From positions 1 through 51,571 of the forward strand of contig JAFIET010000017.1 of assembly GCA_020832405.1 (NCBI GenBank): a stretch of 51,571 nt of DNA, written 5' to 3'. Shown one piece after another: positions 42,421 through 51,544 of this stretch. This DNA is from Balneolales bacterium (GTDB lineage: Bacteria > Bacteroidota > Rhodothermia > Balneolales > Cyclonatronaceae). Position 1 is the first letter of the stretch. The number at the start of each line of letters is the position of its first letter. The position numbers and the translations under genes are program-made. The notes beneath the pieces were generated by a model. The model saw nothing but the letters and a program-made list of their open reading frames with translations, did no database searches and was not told the origin of the DNA.

Positions 42421-42438
42421 AATATTTTTTTCGAAGAA

Positions 42439-44592
42439 TCAGTATTTCAGCATGTTGAAGTGAGAGTCTTTGCTGAGTTCGCGGGCCTGTGCCAGGGTAG
42501 TGATGCCGCGCTCGGCGAGCAGCGGGATGAGGTAGGCGAATACTTCCGCGGTCGCGATGGCATCTCCCAGGGCGGAGTGCCGGCCTTTTACGGTGATGCC
42601 GAACTTTGCGCACAGCACTTCGAGTCCGTGCGCTTCGGCGTCGGGGAAGAGCACAGAGGAAAGCAGCAGCGTGTCCAGCGCCGGCTGCGTGAAGCTGAGG
42701 CCGCTCCGTTTTTCGAGCATTTTGAGGAAGCGCAGGTCGAAGGCGATGTTGTGGCCTACAAGCACGCTGTTTTCGCACCAGGCGTGGAAAGCAGGCAGCA
42801 CTTCCGTTACGGGCGGCTTTCCGGTGAGCATTTCGTTGGTGATGCCGTGTATTGCAGTGGACTCCGGACTCACAGGCCGGGAGGGCTTGCACAGCGCATC
42901 GAAGGTGTCGTGCGTGAGCAGCCGGCTGTTCAGAATCCGGATGCCGCCGAAGGAGATGATTTCATCTCCGATGGAAGGGTTCAGGCCCGTGGTTTCCAGA
43001 TCGAAGACGGTGAAGCTGAGTTCGGAGAGTTTGGCATCGGCCAGCTCGGGGGAGGTTTTGGATTGCAGGAAGATTTCAAAATCGTAATACACCGGCCGGG
43101 AGGCTGCGGGTCCCGCCGGGTTTGCGGTCGTGCTCTCTGCCTTTGTACCGGCCGGGTGTATTTCGGAAGCAGCGGGTTTTTCTGAGGGCAGCACAATGCA
43201 GAGCTCGGTCTGCGGCGCGTCGCTTAGCTCCCGCTTGGTTTTGATCCACACTTCTGCATCGTGACGGTCGAGAATCTCACCGGCTTCTACCGGGTGCGCG
43301 CTGCCTGCCAGGCTCGGTTTCTCAGCCAGCCAGCGCTGCAGCAGCTGCTCGTTGCGCTCCCGCAGCATGCCGGAAGTCAGCATCCGGATTTCGCACAGGT
43401 TTTCGCGCTCGGTGACGTGCAGCTTCACCGACTTCTCCCCCAGCGCCTCGCTGATGCGGGTTTGCAGGCTCAGCAGGGTGAGCAGCAGGGCGTAGGTATC
43501 GACGCGGATGATGTTGGCCGAGTGTGCGTCCGGCAGGGTCACTTCCAGCGCGGTCAGGCTTGCTGCACGTTGCCGGAAATTCTGCAGAAACTCGCTCAGC
43601 AGCACCGGATCTTTGGGCCAGTAGGAGCGGTAGGTCTGCTCGTATTCGCCAAGTACCTGCGTGACCTGCGAACCCAGCCGGCCGGCTTCGTCTTCGATAA
43701 CACCTACAAAATTCTGCCGCATGGCCGCGGGCATGTCGGGGTATTCGGAGAGGTTTTCCCCCGCCGCGCGTATGCTCGCAACCGAAGCCCGAACCTGCTC
43801 GGAAAGCTGTTTCAGCAGGGTATCGCGCCCGGCGGCCTGTCGCATTTCAGGGGCAATGTTGCGCATAATCAGCAGCCATGCTTCGCTTTCCTCCGTGGTG
43901 CTCACGGGTATCAGGCTCAGCCGCACAAGGTCGCCCGAGGGCGCATAGCTTACGGCCGCCGACAGCGCCTTGCTGCCGGAGCCCAGCAGCGTGCGCGATT
44001 CCTCAAAGAGGTAGTCAATCAGGCCGGCATCAAACAAACCGCGGATATTTTTCCCGAGACCGAGCCGTGCCTTCACCTGCGCATCGGCGGCCATTTCTTC
44101 AATTACAGGGTTGTACAGGGTGATGCGTCCTTCCCCCGAACACAAAATCACGCCGGAATGAAGCTCCGAAATAAGGGTCGCGAGCGTGCGCTTCTCCCGC
44201 TCCAGCTTCTCGTTGGCTTCGGCGATGCGGGCATCGGTTGACTGCCGGAGCTCGCGGTAGGCCGTATTCAGCCGGTTGATGGAGGTAATGAGGTTTCGGG
44301 TGAAGGTGCTTCCCCGCAGTTCCAGCTCCCGGCCGGTTTCAAATGCCTGAAGCGCATCATTCAGCCGGTTCAGCGGCTCCAGCATCCTGCTGAAAAAAAG
44401 CTTGAGTCCGGCAAAGTGTGCACCCGACAGCAGCAAAACCAGCAGCAGCAGCCCCCAGATCAGGCCGCTGCCCTCAATCGTTACAAAATCAAACTGCCAA
44501 AGCAGCACCGCAAACAGGCTCACGCTTGCGAGAATCACCCCGAAGCCCGAGAAAAAATACAGAGAGAAAAGCCTTTGCTCGTTACGGTTCAC
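42439..44592 (-). CDS. Membrane PAS sensor fused to a DnaQ-type 3'-5' exonuclease domain
   Basis: 717 residues. Two N-terminal membrane helices (~10-35 and ~43-68) lead into a HAMP-like and coiled-coil stretch, a PAS-like domain (~145-245, [21 protein letters not shown]), a helical region resembling a histidine-kinase dimerisation domain but without an obvious phospho-His (~255-320), and a degenerate ATPase-like region. The last ~190 residues are a DEDDh exonuclease: Exo I FDLETTGL near 529, Exo [14 protein letters not shown] and Exo [17 protein letters not shown], so all catalytic acidic residues and the His are present. It overlaps the receiver gene by 11 bp. A nuclease tethered to a membrane sensor is unusual; substrate unknown. 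Confidence 0.87.
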   Translation of the reverse strand: MNRNEQRLFSLYFFSGFGVILASVSLFAVLLWQFDFVTIEGSGLIWGLLLLVLLLSGAHFAGLKLFFSRMLEPLNRLNDALQAFETGRELELRGSTFTRNLITSINRLNTAYRELRQSTDARIAEANEKLEREKRTLATLISELHSGVILCSGEGRITLYNPVIEEMAADAQVKARLGLGKNIRGLFDAGLIDYLFEESRTLLGSGSKALSAAVSYAPSGDLVRLSLIPVSTTEESEAWLLIMRNIAPEMRQAAGRDTLLKQLSEQVRASVASIRAAGENLSEYPDMPAAMRQNFVGVIEDEAGRLGSQVTQVLGEYEQTYRSYWPKDPVLLSEFLQNFRQRAASLTALEVTLPDAHSANIIRVDTYALLLTLLSLQTRISEALGEKSVKLHVTERENLCEIRMLTSGMLRERNEQLLQRWLAEKPSLAGSAHPVEAGEILDRHDAEVWIKTKRELSDAPQTELCIVLPSEKPAASEIHPAGTKAESTTANPAGPAASRPVYYDFEIFLQSKTSPELADAKLSELSFTVFDLETTGLNPSIGDEIISFGGIRILNSRLLTHDTFDALCKPSRPVSPESTAIHGITNEMLTGKPPVTEVLPAFHAWCENSVLVGHNIAFDLRFLKMLEKRSGLSFTQPALDTLLLSSVLFPDAEAHGLEVLCAKFGITVKGRHSALGDAIATAEVFAYLIPLLAERGITTLAQARELSKDSHFNMLKY

Positions 44593-44956
44593 GCTGCGTA
44601 AGCTCCTTCACTTTTTTGATCAGATCCCGGGTTGAAAAGGGTTTGGTAACATAGGCATCAGCCCCGAGGTCCATCCCCTTTGAAATATCCTGCTCCCGGC
44701 CGCGCGCGGTTAGCATCACAACTTTAATATTTTTAAGGCGTTCGCTGCGGCGTATGTACTGAAGAATATCAAAGCCCGATCGGTTGGGCAGCATCACATC
44801 GAGCAGTATCAGGTCGGGAATCTGTTTTTCAAGATGATCAATGGCCTGCTCGCCTGATCGCGCAATGAACGGATTCAGGCCGTTTTGTGCCATCAGAAAT
44901 TCAAGTGAAATCACAATGTTGGGTTCGTCATCAACAATCAGAATGTTGGCAGGCAT
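44582..44956 (-). CDS. Stand-alone response-regulator receiver
   Basis: 124 residues from [12 protein letters not shown] (44956); the frame continues upstream but the receiver fold starts here. Acidic pocket Asp9-Asp10, phospho-acceptor Asp53 ([11 protein letters not shown]), Thr83 (MLTARG) and Lys105 (YVTKPF) are all present. There is no output domain, so it signals by protein contact. Its 3' end overlaps the sensor-exonuclease gene by 11 bp and the symporter-kinase lies 167 bp upstream, so it probably carries phosphate from that kinase, perhaps to the exonuclease fusion. Confidence 0.93.
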   Translation of the reverse strand: MPANILIVDDEPNIVISLEFLMAQNGLNPFIARSGEQAIDHLEKQIPDLILLDVMLPNRSGFDILQYIRRSERLKNIKVVMLTARGREQDISKGMDLGADAYVTKPFSTRDLIKKVKELTQREP

Positions 44957-45123
44957 ATTGAAGGAAAGCTCGTTTATGGACCGTAAAACGTGTACTGCAA
45001 AGTAAAAAAAAATCTGCTGTAAATTGCAGGAAAAGCGATTGCAAAGCCGGAAAAGGCAGCGAATTCGTGGTCGCATTCAAGTTTTGAATCAGCTTTGCCT
45101 GAGCCGCTGTTGTCTCCGGCAGT

Positions 45124-47850
45124 TTATGCTTCCCCATTCCGCTTCTGTGGCAGCTCAACCCTGAAGCGCGCGCCGCCGCCGGGGGCTTCCTCAACCCGGA
45201 CGGTGCCGCCGTGAAGCGCGATCACGGATTTCACAATGCTGAGCCCCAAACCGGTACCGGGTATGCTCGCTTCGGTTGCGTGCCGGGCACGGCTGAATTT
45301 CTCAAAAACCAGCTCCCGCTCATCTTCCGGTATGCCGGGTCCGTTGTCCGTAACCTCAATTACGTAATGCTCACCCTCAGCGCCGAGGTGCAGGGTGATG
45401 CGCCCCCCGGCAGGGCTGAATTTCGAGGCGTTGGAAAGCAGGTTTACCAGCACCTGTTCCAGCTGATCTGCGTCGGCAAGCATCGGCATCGGCTCACAGC
45501 TTTCGAGGTCGTGGCTGAAGGCCTGTGTTTTTTCCGCAAACTGATGTCCGGTAGCCTGAACCGCATTTCGCGCGATCTCGGAAAGGCTCGTCTGCCGGAA
45601 ATCGGCCTTCATCGCTCCCTTTTCGAGCAGCTGCATGTCCAGAATCTGCGTAATCAGCCGCGAAAGCCGCTCGGTTTCCCGGGTGATGATATCGAGAAAC
45701 TCGCCGGCTTTTTCAGCCGGGATGCCGGGGTTGTCGCGCAGAATTTCGGTGAAGGCGCGGATGGACGTAAGCGGGGTTTTGAGCTCGTGCGTTACGGTGA
45801 ACATGAACTCATCCTTCATTTCGTCGAGTTCGAGCAGGCGGGCATTGGCTTCTTTCAGCTCTGCTGTGGTGAGCTCGAGCGCGGCCGATTTCTCTTCCAG
45901 CTGCTTGCTGTAGGCCAGCGCCTGCCGCGTTTCGTCGAGCATGGTCATGATCTGTTCCATGCTCAGCGGCTCTTCCCGCGTAACCGACGACACTACCGTG
46001 CTCGCCGAAGCTGAGCCGATCACCCCGCCCAGCAGGGTTTCGGCATAGTTGATGAAGCTGTCCTGCTCGAAAATCCGGGTGCTGGCGTCGGGCGTTGTGC
46101 CGAACTGTTCGCGGTATTCCGTAAGCGCCCGCGCGGTGCGCTCAGCTCCGAGAAAACGCTGCATAATCAGGATGATGTCTTCGGGTGATGCGCTCCGTGG
46201 CCGTAAGCTGCCCCGAAGCTGCTGCCGGCCGGGATCGAGGGCGTCCACAAACAGGCTAGCCTGTGCCAGCTCCGAAAGGCCGGGCCGGCTGATCAGCGAG
46301 ATGCCGAAAAACAGCAATCCGTTGAGGGTGAGCGACCAAAAGGCCGCGTGGGAAATCGGGTCGAGGTGCCCCACGCCAAACAGGGCATACGGCTGAAGCA
46401 GGGCTATACCGAACAGGCCGTTTTCCGTGACGCTGCTGCCCAGCAGCCCGGCGGTTTCCAGCGTGGGCAGTACGAGGGTAAACAGCCAGACTGCAAACCC
46501 TGCAAGCAGACCGGCAAGGGCACCGTTTCGCGAAGCGCCTTTCCAGAAAAGTCCGCCGAGTATGGCCGGGGCAAACTGCGCAACCGCTACGAAGGAAATA
46601 AGCCCGATGGAGACCAGCGAGTAGCCCTGATCCAGAAAGCGCACAAAAGAGTAAGCCAGCAGCAGAATGAGGATGATGCTCACCCGGCGGATCAGCAGCA
46701 GGGAGCCGGTGGCATCGGCACGGGAAGCGAAGTCGATGCGGCCGGACCGTACCAAAGCCGGAATCACGAGATCGTTGCTCACCATGGTGCTCAGCGCCAC
46801 AACAGCCACAATCACCATGCCGGTAGCGGCAGAAAGCCCGCCGATAAAAGCGAACAGAGCCAGCGCGCTGCTGCCTTCAAAAAGCGGGATGGTGATCACG
46901 AAGGTATCGGCATCAACGGTGCCGCCGGGGAAGAGGAGCAGACCCGCCAGGGCTATGGGTATCACAAAGATATTGATGGCAAACAGATAAAGCGGGAACA
47001 GCCAGAGTGCTTTGAGGATGTGCTTCTCTGAAACGTTTTCAACCACCGAAACCTGGAATTGCCGCGGCAGAAACAGAATCGCAAACATGGAAATGAGGGT
47101 GAGCCAAAACCATTCGCTCAGGGGTATGGTGTCTTCCCCGAAAGAAAAAAGGCTTTGCAGACCCGGCTGCACCATGGCCTGCTGCCAGAGGTCGGCCGGA
47201 CCGTCGAAGGTGAACCACACCACGAAAATGCCGACGGAAAGAAAAGCAACGAGCTTTACGATAGATTCAAAGGCGACTGCTGCTACCAGGCCTTCGTGCC
47301 GCTCGGTAGCATCAAGCTCCCGCGCCCCGAACAGAATGGTGAACACGGCAAGGATAAAAGTCGCGTACAGCGCGGTATCGGCCAGTATGCCGGTCTGACC
47401 TACATTGCTGCCGCTCAAAACCAGATAAGTGCCCGAAATGGCCTTGAGCTGAAGCGCGATGTAGGGGATGATGCCAATCACCGTAATGAGGGTCATGGCG
47501 ATGCTCAGGCGCGTGCTCTTGCCGTAGCGCGAGGCTACGAAATCAGCAATCGAGGTGATGCGCTGCTGCTTGGCGATGCGCACCATCTTGCGCAGAATAA
47601 CCCACCACAACAGCGCCATGAGCGTCGGACCCAGATAGATCGGCAGAAACCCGACCCCTGATTCGGCCGCGCGGCCAACGCTCCCGAAGAAGGTCCAGGC
47701 TGTACAGTAAACCCCAAGCGAAAGGGCATAAACGTAGGGATTGGCGATCAGGCTGCGGCCCTGCGCTTTTCGCCTGTCGGCATAATAGGCGATGCCGAAC
47801 AGAATCAGCAGATACAGCAGGGAAACCGAAAGAATGATGTAGGGTTGCAT
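45124..47850 (-). CDS. SSS symporter-histidine kinase (CbrA/CrbS-like)
   Basis: 908 residues. Residues ~1-520 are a sodium:solute-symporter module of about 13 helices (VYALSLGVYCTAWTFFGSVG near 40, ITSIADFVASRYG near 100). A soluble linker and coiled coil (KQLEEKSAALELTTAELKEA) lead to the HisKA domain with FTVTHELKTPLTS near 687 and an HATPase with LLSNASKFSPAGG, DNGPGIPEDE and GTGLGLSI. It would sense or import a small solute and phosphorylate the downstream receiver. CbrA and CrbS control amino-acid or acetate use in proteobacteria; the ligand here is unknown. No receiver domain is fused at the C-terminus, consistent with a separate receiver gene. Confidence 0.93.
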   Translation of the reverse strand: MQPYIILSVSLLYLLILFGIAYYADRRKAQGRSLIANPYVYALSLGVYCTAWTFFGSVGRAAESGVGFLPIYLGPTLMALLWWVILRKMVRIAKQQRITSIADFVASRYGKSTRLSIAMTLITVIGIIPYIALQLKAISGTYLVLSGSNVGQTGILADTALYATFILAVFTILFGARELDATERHEGLVAAVAFESIVKLVAFLSVGIFVVWFTFDGPADLWQQAMVQPGLQSLFSFGEDTIPLSEWFWLTLISMFAILFLPRQFQVSVVENVSEKHILKALWLFPLYLFAINIFVIPIALAGLLLFPGGTVDADTFVITIPLFEGSSALALFAFIGGLSAATGMVIVAVVALSTMVSNDLVIPALVRSGRIDFASRADATGSLLLIRRVSIILILLLAYSFVRFLDQGYSLVSIGLISFVAVAQFAPAILGGLFWKGASRNGALAGLLAGFAVWLFTLVLPTLETAGLLGSSVTENGLFGIALLQPYALFGVGHLDPISHAAFWSLTLNGLLFFGISLISRPGLSELAQASLFVDALDPGRQQLRGSLRPRSASPEDIILIMQRFLGAERTARALTEYREQFGTTPDASTRIFEQDSFINYAETLLGGVIGSASASTVVSSVTREEPLSMEQIMTMLDETRQALAYSKQLEEKSAALELTTAELKEANARLLELDEMKDEFMFTVTHELKTPLTSIRAFTEILRDNPGIPAEKAGEFLDIITRETERLSRLITQILDMQLLEKGAMKADFRQTSLSEIARNAVQATGHQFAEKTQAFSHDLESCEPMPMLADADQLEQVLVNLLSNASKFSPAGGRITLHLGAEGEHYVIEVTDNGPGIPEDERELVFEKFSRARHATEASIPGTGLGLSIVKSVIALHGGTVRVEEAPGGGARFRVELPQKRNGEA

Positions 47851-47852
47851 AC

Positions 47853-48065
47853 TCAGTCGGTCTCAGATTCATCGGCAGTTGAGGCTGAACGCCTCACAAC
47901 CCATGCTGCCGCGATGATGAGCAGCAGCCATACCCCAAAAAGGTAAACCGGAAGGGCACCGCTGCCCGCCTGTATTGTTTCAAAAACGGAGGTCACGGGA
48001 GCGCTCAGCAGCAGCATACCACATAAAAACAGGAAAAAGAGGGCGGCAGAAAGGTTCTGTTCCAT
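47853..48065 (-). CDS. Small two-helix membrane protein upstream of the symporter-kinase
   Basis: 70 residues from MEQNLSAALFF (48065); an upstream ATG at 48146 adds an unlikely 27-residue leader. Two hydrophobic helices (ALFFLFLCGMLLLSAP and LPVYLFGVWLLLIIAAAWVV) end in a short charged tail (RRSASTADESETD). Its stop codon is 2 bp from the symporter-kinase start, so the two are translationally coupled. In pseudomonads a small ORF, cbrX, sits in the same place before cbrA; no sequence relationship is claimed, but the arrangement is comparable. Confidence 0.75.
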   Translation of the reverse strand: MEQNLSAALFFLFLCGMLLLSAPVTSVFETIQAGSGALPVYLFGVWLLLIIAAAWVVRRSASTADESETD

Positions 48066-48387
48066 GGCAGGTGGTGTGCGGTTGAAGGATGGGTACTGCG
48101 GAAAGTAAAAAAGCGCGGATGATTTTAAAAGCACAGCTTTTCCCATGAAGCGTTCCGGCGGGCAAACGGTGCCTGCAAGGGGCGGCAGAAGAACGGAATT
48201 ACAGTATAATTATGGGTTTGGACTAATATGAGCAGAAAAACAAACTCTAACCTCATTAATTAGATAACTCTATCAGGATTTAATTATCATAATATTTGTG
48301 TAAATGAATGGATGATTCTTTCACATATTCCATAAAAAAAGACCGAATCGAATTTTCAATATGGGCTGGAAATTCTATATTAAGCCC
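48066..48387. promoter_or_regulatory. Divergent promoter region
   Basis: 322 bp between the signalling operon and the dCTP deaminase, which point away from each other. The part from about 48200 to 48340 is AT-rich and contains TATAAT (48205-48210) and TAATATTTG (48290-48298), both only approximate promoter matches. No gene, strong palindrome or riboswitch-like structure was recognised. Confidence 0.4.
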
Positions 48388-49569
48388 ATGATATTAACCG
48401 TCCGCAAAAAAGGGATTTTCCCGGTTCAGCAGCTCAGAAAACTGGTCAGCTGCGGTGTTATTCAGACTGATGCTGCGTATCCTTTCGAAGAAGAACAGTT
48501 TCAGCCCAACTCAATCGACCTTCGTCTGGGCCGGGTGGCTTACCGCGTGCGCTGCGGGTTCCTGCCAGAAAATGAAACCGTTGAAGCCAAAATAAACAAG
48601 CTGTGTCAGCATGAGTTTTCGATTGAAAACGGCGGCGTGCTTGAGCCCAACTGCACCTATATTATTCCGCTGCTCGAGCATCTGAACCTGCCCGAAAGCA
48701 CTTCCCAAACCTACAGCCTTTCCGGCGGCTCAGGCGGCACCTTCACGCTGGAAACCGAAAACCGCGTGAGCGCCCGCACAAACCCGAAAAGCACAACCGG
48801 CCGCCTCGATATTTTTACCCGCCTTGTAACGGATTATTCCCGCCGCTTTGAAGAAATAGCCCCCGGTTACTCGGGGCCTCTGTATCTGGAAGTAGTGCCA
48901 AAATCATTCCCTATCCGCCTTCAGACCGGTCAGAAGTTAAATCAGCTGCGGCTCAGGCACGGCAGCAGCCGCCTCTCTGATGATGAGGTGATGCAGGCGC
49001 ATACGCTCACCCCAATCCTGTTTGGGGAAGACGGCAAGCCCATCCCCGATGCTCAGCTCAAGCTGGATAACGGTCTGTTCATGAGCGTTGACCTGAAAGG
49101 CGGCACAGACGGCCTCATCGGCTACCGCGCCCGGAAAAACCGGGCCGTGATTGACCTGAGCAAAATCGGCCATTACGATCCCTTTTCGTTTTGGGAGCCG
49201 ATTTATGCCAACAGGGAAGATTTTATTATTCTCGAACCCGAAGCATTCTACATTTTTGCTTCGAAAGAACGATGCCGGATTCCAGATCATCTCGCCGGCG
49301 AAATGGTGCCCTACGATACCGGCTCGGGGGAGCTCCGCACGCACTATGCCGGCTTTTTCGACAGCGGTTTCGGCGCCAATCCCGGCGGAGCCCGGGCCGT
49401 GCTGGAAGTACGCTCGCACGATGTACCCTTCCTTGTTGAAGACGGCCAAACCTTCTTCAGCATGGTGTTTGAAGCAAATACGGCCCTGCCCGAAACGAGC
49501 TACGGTTCGGGCGTGGTAAGCAATTATCAGGGGCAAAACCTTAAGCTAAGCAAACATTTCAAGCCCTGA
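48388..49569 (+). CDS. dcd: 2'-Deoxycytidine 5'-triphosphate deaminase, long two-domain form
   Basis: 393 residues from MILTVRKKGIFP (48388), which aligns with the family N-terminus; an ATG at 48361 would add nine residues. The enzyme deaminates dCTP to dUTP for thymidylate synthesis. This is the long form with two dUTPase-like domains, about twice the size of E. coli Dcd (193 residues). Domain 1 has FQPNSIDLRLGRVAYRVR and the RTNPKSTTGRLD active-site segment; domain 2 has AGFFDSGFG and VLEVRSHDVPFLVEDGQ. Cytoplasmic, monocistronic or with the following small gene. Confidence 0.9.
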   Translation: MILTVRKKGIFPVQQLRKLVSCGVIQTDAAYPFEEEQFQPNSIDLRLGRVAYRVRCGFLPENETVEAKINKLCQHEFSIENGGVLEPNCTYIIPLLEHLNLPESTSQTYSLSGGSGGTFTLETENRVSARTNPKSTTGRLDIFTRLVTDYSRRFEEIAPGYSGPLYLEVVPKSFPIRLQTGQKLNQLRLRHGSSRLSDDEVMQAHTLTPILFGEDGKPIPDAQLKLDNGLFMSVDLKGGTDGLIGYRARKNRAVIDLSKIGHYDPFSFWEPIYANREDFIILEPEAFYIFASKERCRIPDHLAGEMVPYDTGSGELRTHYAGFFDSGFGANPGGARAVLEVRSHDVPFLVEDGQTFFSMVFEANTALPETSYGSGVVSNYQGQNLKLSKHFKP

Positions 49570-49658
49570 ACCGGTGCTGCCCGCGCCAGCCGACTGTTAT
49601 TCTTTCATCCTTCTGCTACTATTGATTATTGAAGTAACCCTCTAATTATTATAACGCC

Positions 49659-49886
49659 ATGACGTATGACCGAAGAACTGTTAAGATGTGTGTCTGCCAT
49701 CGCAAAAAATTTGATGCTATCCTCGAACTCGCTCAGGAACTGAACTGCAAAACCGTTGATGACATCATTGCAAACGACATTGCCTGTAAAGGCTGCGGGA
49801 TGTGCCATCCCTACGTGCAGAAAATGCTGCTCACCGGCGAAACCCGCTTTATTCCCGGTGATGTTTACGTGAAGTCACAGAGCTAA
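49659..49886 (+). CDS. BFD-like [2Fe-2S]-binding protein
   Basis: 75 residues. Four cysteines follow the bacterioferritin-associated-ferredoxin pattern: CVC near residue 11 and CKGCGMC near residue 43 (CxC ... CxxC), separated by a short helical stretch. Such proteins bind a [2Fe-2S] cluster and serve in iron release or electron transfer. It lies 21 bp before rsmE. No bacterioferritin gene is in the window, so its partner is unknown. Confidence 0.87.
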   Translation: MTYDRRTVKMCVCHRKKFDAILELAQELNCKTVDDIIANDIACKGCGMCHPYVQKMLLTGETRFIPGDVYVKSQS

Positions 49887-49907
49887 GCTGAAACATCCCG
49901 GAACTGC

Positions 49908-50654
49908 GTGCATACTTTTTATACCCCGTTTTTGGATGCTTTATCTCCGCTCGCTGAGCTGCCCGCCGATGAAACGCACCATGCCCTGCAGGTGCTGCGG
50001 CTCAAAAGCGGCGATGAAATCCGGCTGATAAACGGGCGCGGACTCACCGCTGCCGCCCGGCTGCTTCCCTCCGGAAAGAAAAAAGCGCAGGCGGAGATCG
50101 TGCAGCTCACGCAGGCTGAGCGACCCAAACCCCGAATTACCGTTTTTTTAGGGCTGCTCAAAAACAGGCAGCGGATGGAGTGGGCGGTTGAGAAGCTCAC
50201 GGAAACCGGCGTTCAACGCATAATTTTAGGGGAAACGACGCGCACGGAGCGGCAAAAGCTGCGAGCCGACCGGCTGGAATCCGTTGCCCTCAGCGCAGCC
50301 AAGCAAAGCCTCACCGCCTGGATTCCGGAAATCAGCACGGCATCCCTCGCTGAAATCATGCGCGAAATGGACGAAGCTGAGACCGGTCACATTCCCGTTA
50401 TTGCACACGAAAAGATTGTGGAGGGAGAAGGGGGAAGGACGTCCCGGAGTTTCAGGGAGCTGATTTCGGATCGGGAAGCCGCTGAGGCCACAGAATGGGT
50501 GCTGTTTATCGGGCCGGAAGGCGGCTTTACGGATGACGAGGTCAGCCGGCTTACCGCGCTGCCGCAGGCCCGGCTGCTGCACCTCGGCCCGCAGCGCCTC
50601 CGCGCGGAAACGGCGGCTGTAGTTTGTGCGGCGCTGTTTGGCTGCTCGGGTTAA
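49908..50654 (+). CDS. rsmE: 16S rRNA (uracil-1498-N3)-methyltransferase
   Basis: 248 residues, standard length, starting with GTG (HTFYTPFLD follows). The N-terminal PUA-like domain contains ETHHALQVLRLKSGDEI; the C-terminal SPOUT (trefoil-knot) domain has LFIGPEGGFTDDEV and LGPQRLRAETA, the SAM-binding signature of RsmE. It methylates U1498 of 16S rRNA in the assembled 30S subunit. Transcribed with the BFD-like gene and ending before a terminator shared with the convergent RIC gene. Confidence 0.95.
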   Translation: MHTFYTPFLDALSPLAELPADETHHALQVLRLKSGDEIRLINGRGLTAAARLLPSGKKKAQAEIVQLTQAERPKPRITVFLGLLKNRQRMEWAVEKLTETGVQRIILGETTRTERQKLRADRLESVALSAAKQSLTAWIPEISTASLAEIMREMDEAETGHIPVIAHEKIVEGEGGRTSRSFRELISDREAAEATEWVLFIGPEGGFTDDEVSRLTALPQARLLHLGPQRLRAETAAVVCAALFGCSG

Positions 50655-50719
50655 TTCTGTCAGGCTGCATTTTACCCCGTGCCCGGGTTAAGGCCGGAAA
50701 CGCATCGCCCTAAAAAAAT

Positions 50720-50755
50720 AAGCCGGTCCGCATCATTGCAGACGCGAACCGGCTT
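50720..50755. terminator. Terminator between rsmE and the RIC gene
   Basis: AAGCCGGTCCGC (50720-50731) pairs with GCGAACCGGCTT (50744-50755) with one mismatch and a 12 nt loop. On the minus strand it is followed by ATTTTTTTA, an efficient U-tract, so it chiefly ends the RIC transcript; on the plus strand only a weak T-run follows. Confidence 0.82.
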
Positions 50756-50784
50756 TGTTCGTGATGTCTAAACAACCAAAGACA

Positions 50785-51501
50785 TCACACCAACAACGGG
50801 CCTGCCTTCCGGAACAGGATGTTGTTTTCGAGATGCACGTGCTTGTGCAGGTCCTGCTCGAATTCGGAAAGTTTGTGCCAGAGTACGCGCCAGGTGGTGC
50901 AGGCCATTTCGGGCGGGTTGTAGCCCCGGGTTAAGGCATTGATTTCTTTCATCACCGCACCCGCGTGGTCGTGCTCGTTTTCCATTTCGGCCAGCTCTGC
51001 CTTTAGGGCATTCCTGAGTTCTTCGGCTATTGGTGTGCCCGCTTTTTGGCGGGCTTCCAGCTCGAGCAGCAGCGGGAATACGCGGTCTTCTTCGCAAGCA
51101 AGATGGGCCAGCAGCTCGGGGACAAGCCCCTTGAACAGCTCATGAATCCGGATGTTTACCGGCAGCGTTTGCCCGTGGCGGTCGGCAACCTTTGCTGACC
51201 AGGCGAGGATTTCGTCAGTCGCGCCGCGTACATAGCGGTGATGTTTTTCTGTAATCCAGCTGATGAGCAGGCTTACCGACCAGGAGGCATAATCGAGGGT
51301 TTCTGCGCTGCTTTGCCGCACAGCCAGATTTAACTCCTCAAGCAAAACATCCGCTGGCAGGTTTTTTCTTTTGCAGGCTTCCGCAACGGAGATGCCCTCG
51401 CCACAGCAGAAATCGATATTGTACTTGCTGAAGACGCCGGCTGCCTGATAGTTGAGGCTCACAATTTCGCCGATTTTATGTTCTGAGGATATGGTTTGCA
51501 T
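50785..51501 (-). CDS. Iron-sulfur cluster repair di-iron protein (RIC/ScdA/YtfE)
   Basis: 238 residues, the family length. The N-terminal ScdA domain has the DFCCGEG motif near residue 31. The C-terminal hemerythrin-like domain supplies di-iron ligands from helices with HHRYVRG, HLACEEDRVFP, HDHAGAVMKE and HVHLENNILF. RIC proteins restore [Fe-S] clusters damaged by nitric oxide or oxidative stress. A short hexamer repeat lies 44 bp upstream at the window edge. No NsrR-type regulator gene is in view. Confidence 0.94.
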   Translation of the reverse strand: MQTISSEHKIGEIVSLNYQAAGVFSKYNIDFCCGEGISVAEACKRKNLPADVLLEELNLAVRQSSAETLDYASWSVSLLISWITEKHHRYVRGATDEILAWSAKVADRHGQTLPVNIRIHELFKGLVPELLAHLACEEDRVFPLLLELEARQKAGTPIAEELRNALKAELAEMENEHDHAGAVMKEINALTRGYNPPEMACTTWRVLWHKLSEFEQDLHKHVHLENNILFRKAGPLLV

Positions 51502-51544
51502 GGGTTCTTTTGGTGAAGTGAATAGGTCCTGCTAAAGCAGCGCC

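Larger units (their letters stand above)
42138..42438. other. 301 bp gene-free, palindrome-rich spacer
   Basis: AT-rich spacer between the DUF4143 ATPase start and the sensor-exonuclease stop, both on the minus strand. No open frame is credible. It carries four GCTTA-N6-TAAGC inverted repeats, two near each end, and a 17 bp palindrome near the middle. Promoter and operator functions for the ATPase gene are expected here. Confidence 0.75.

Noticed and set aside
42407-42892. 161-codon frame at the 3' end of the sensor-exonuclease
   Set aside because: Out-of-frame and Arg/His/Pro-rich, overlapping the exonuclease catalytic motifs that are clearly coding in the other frame.
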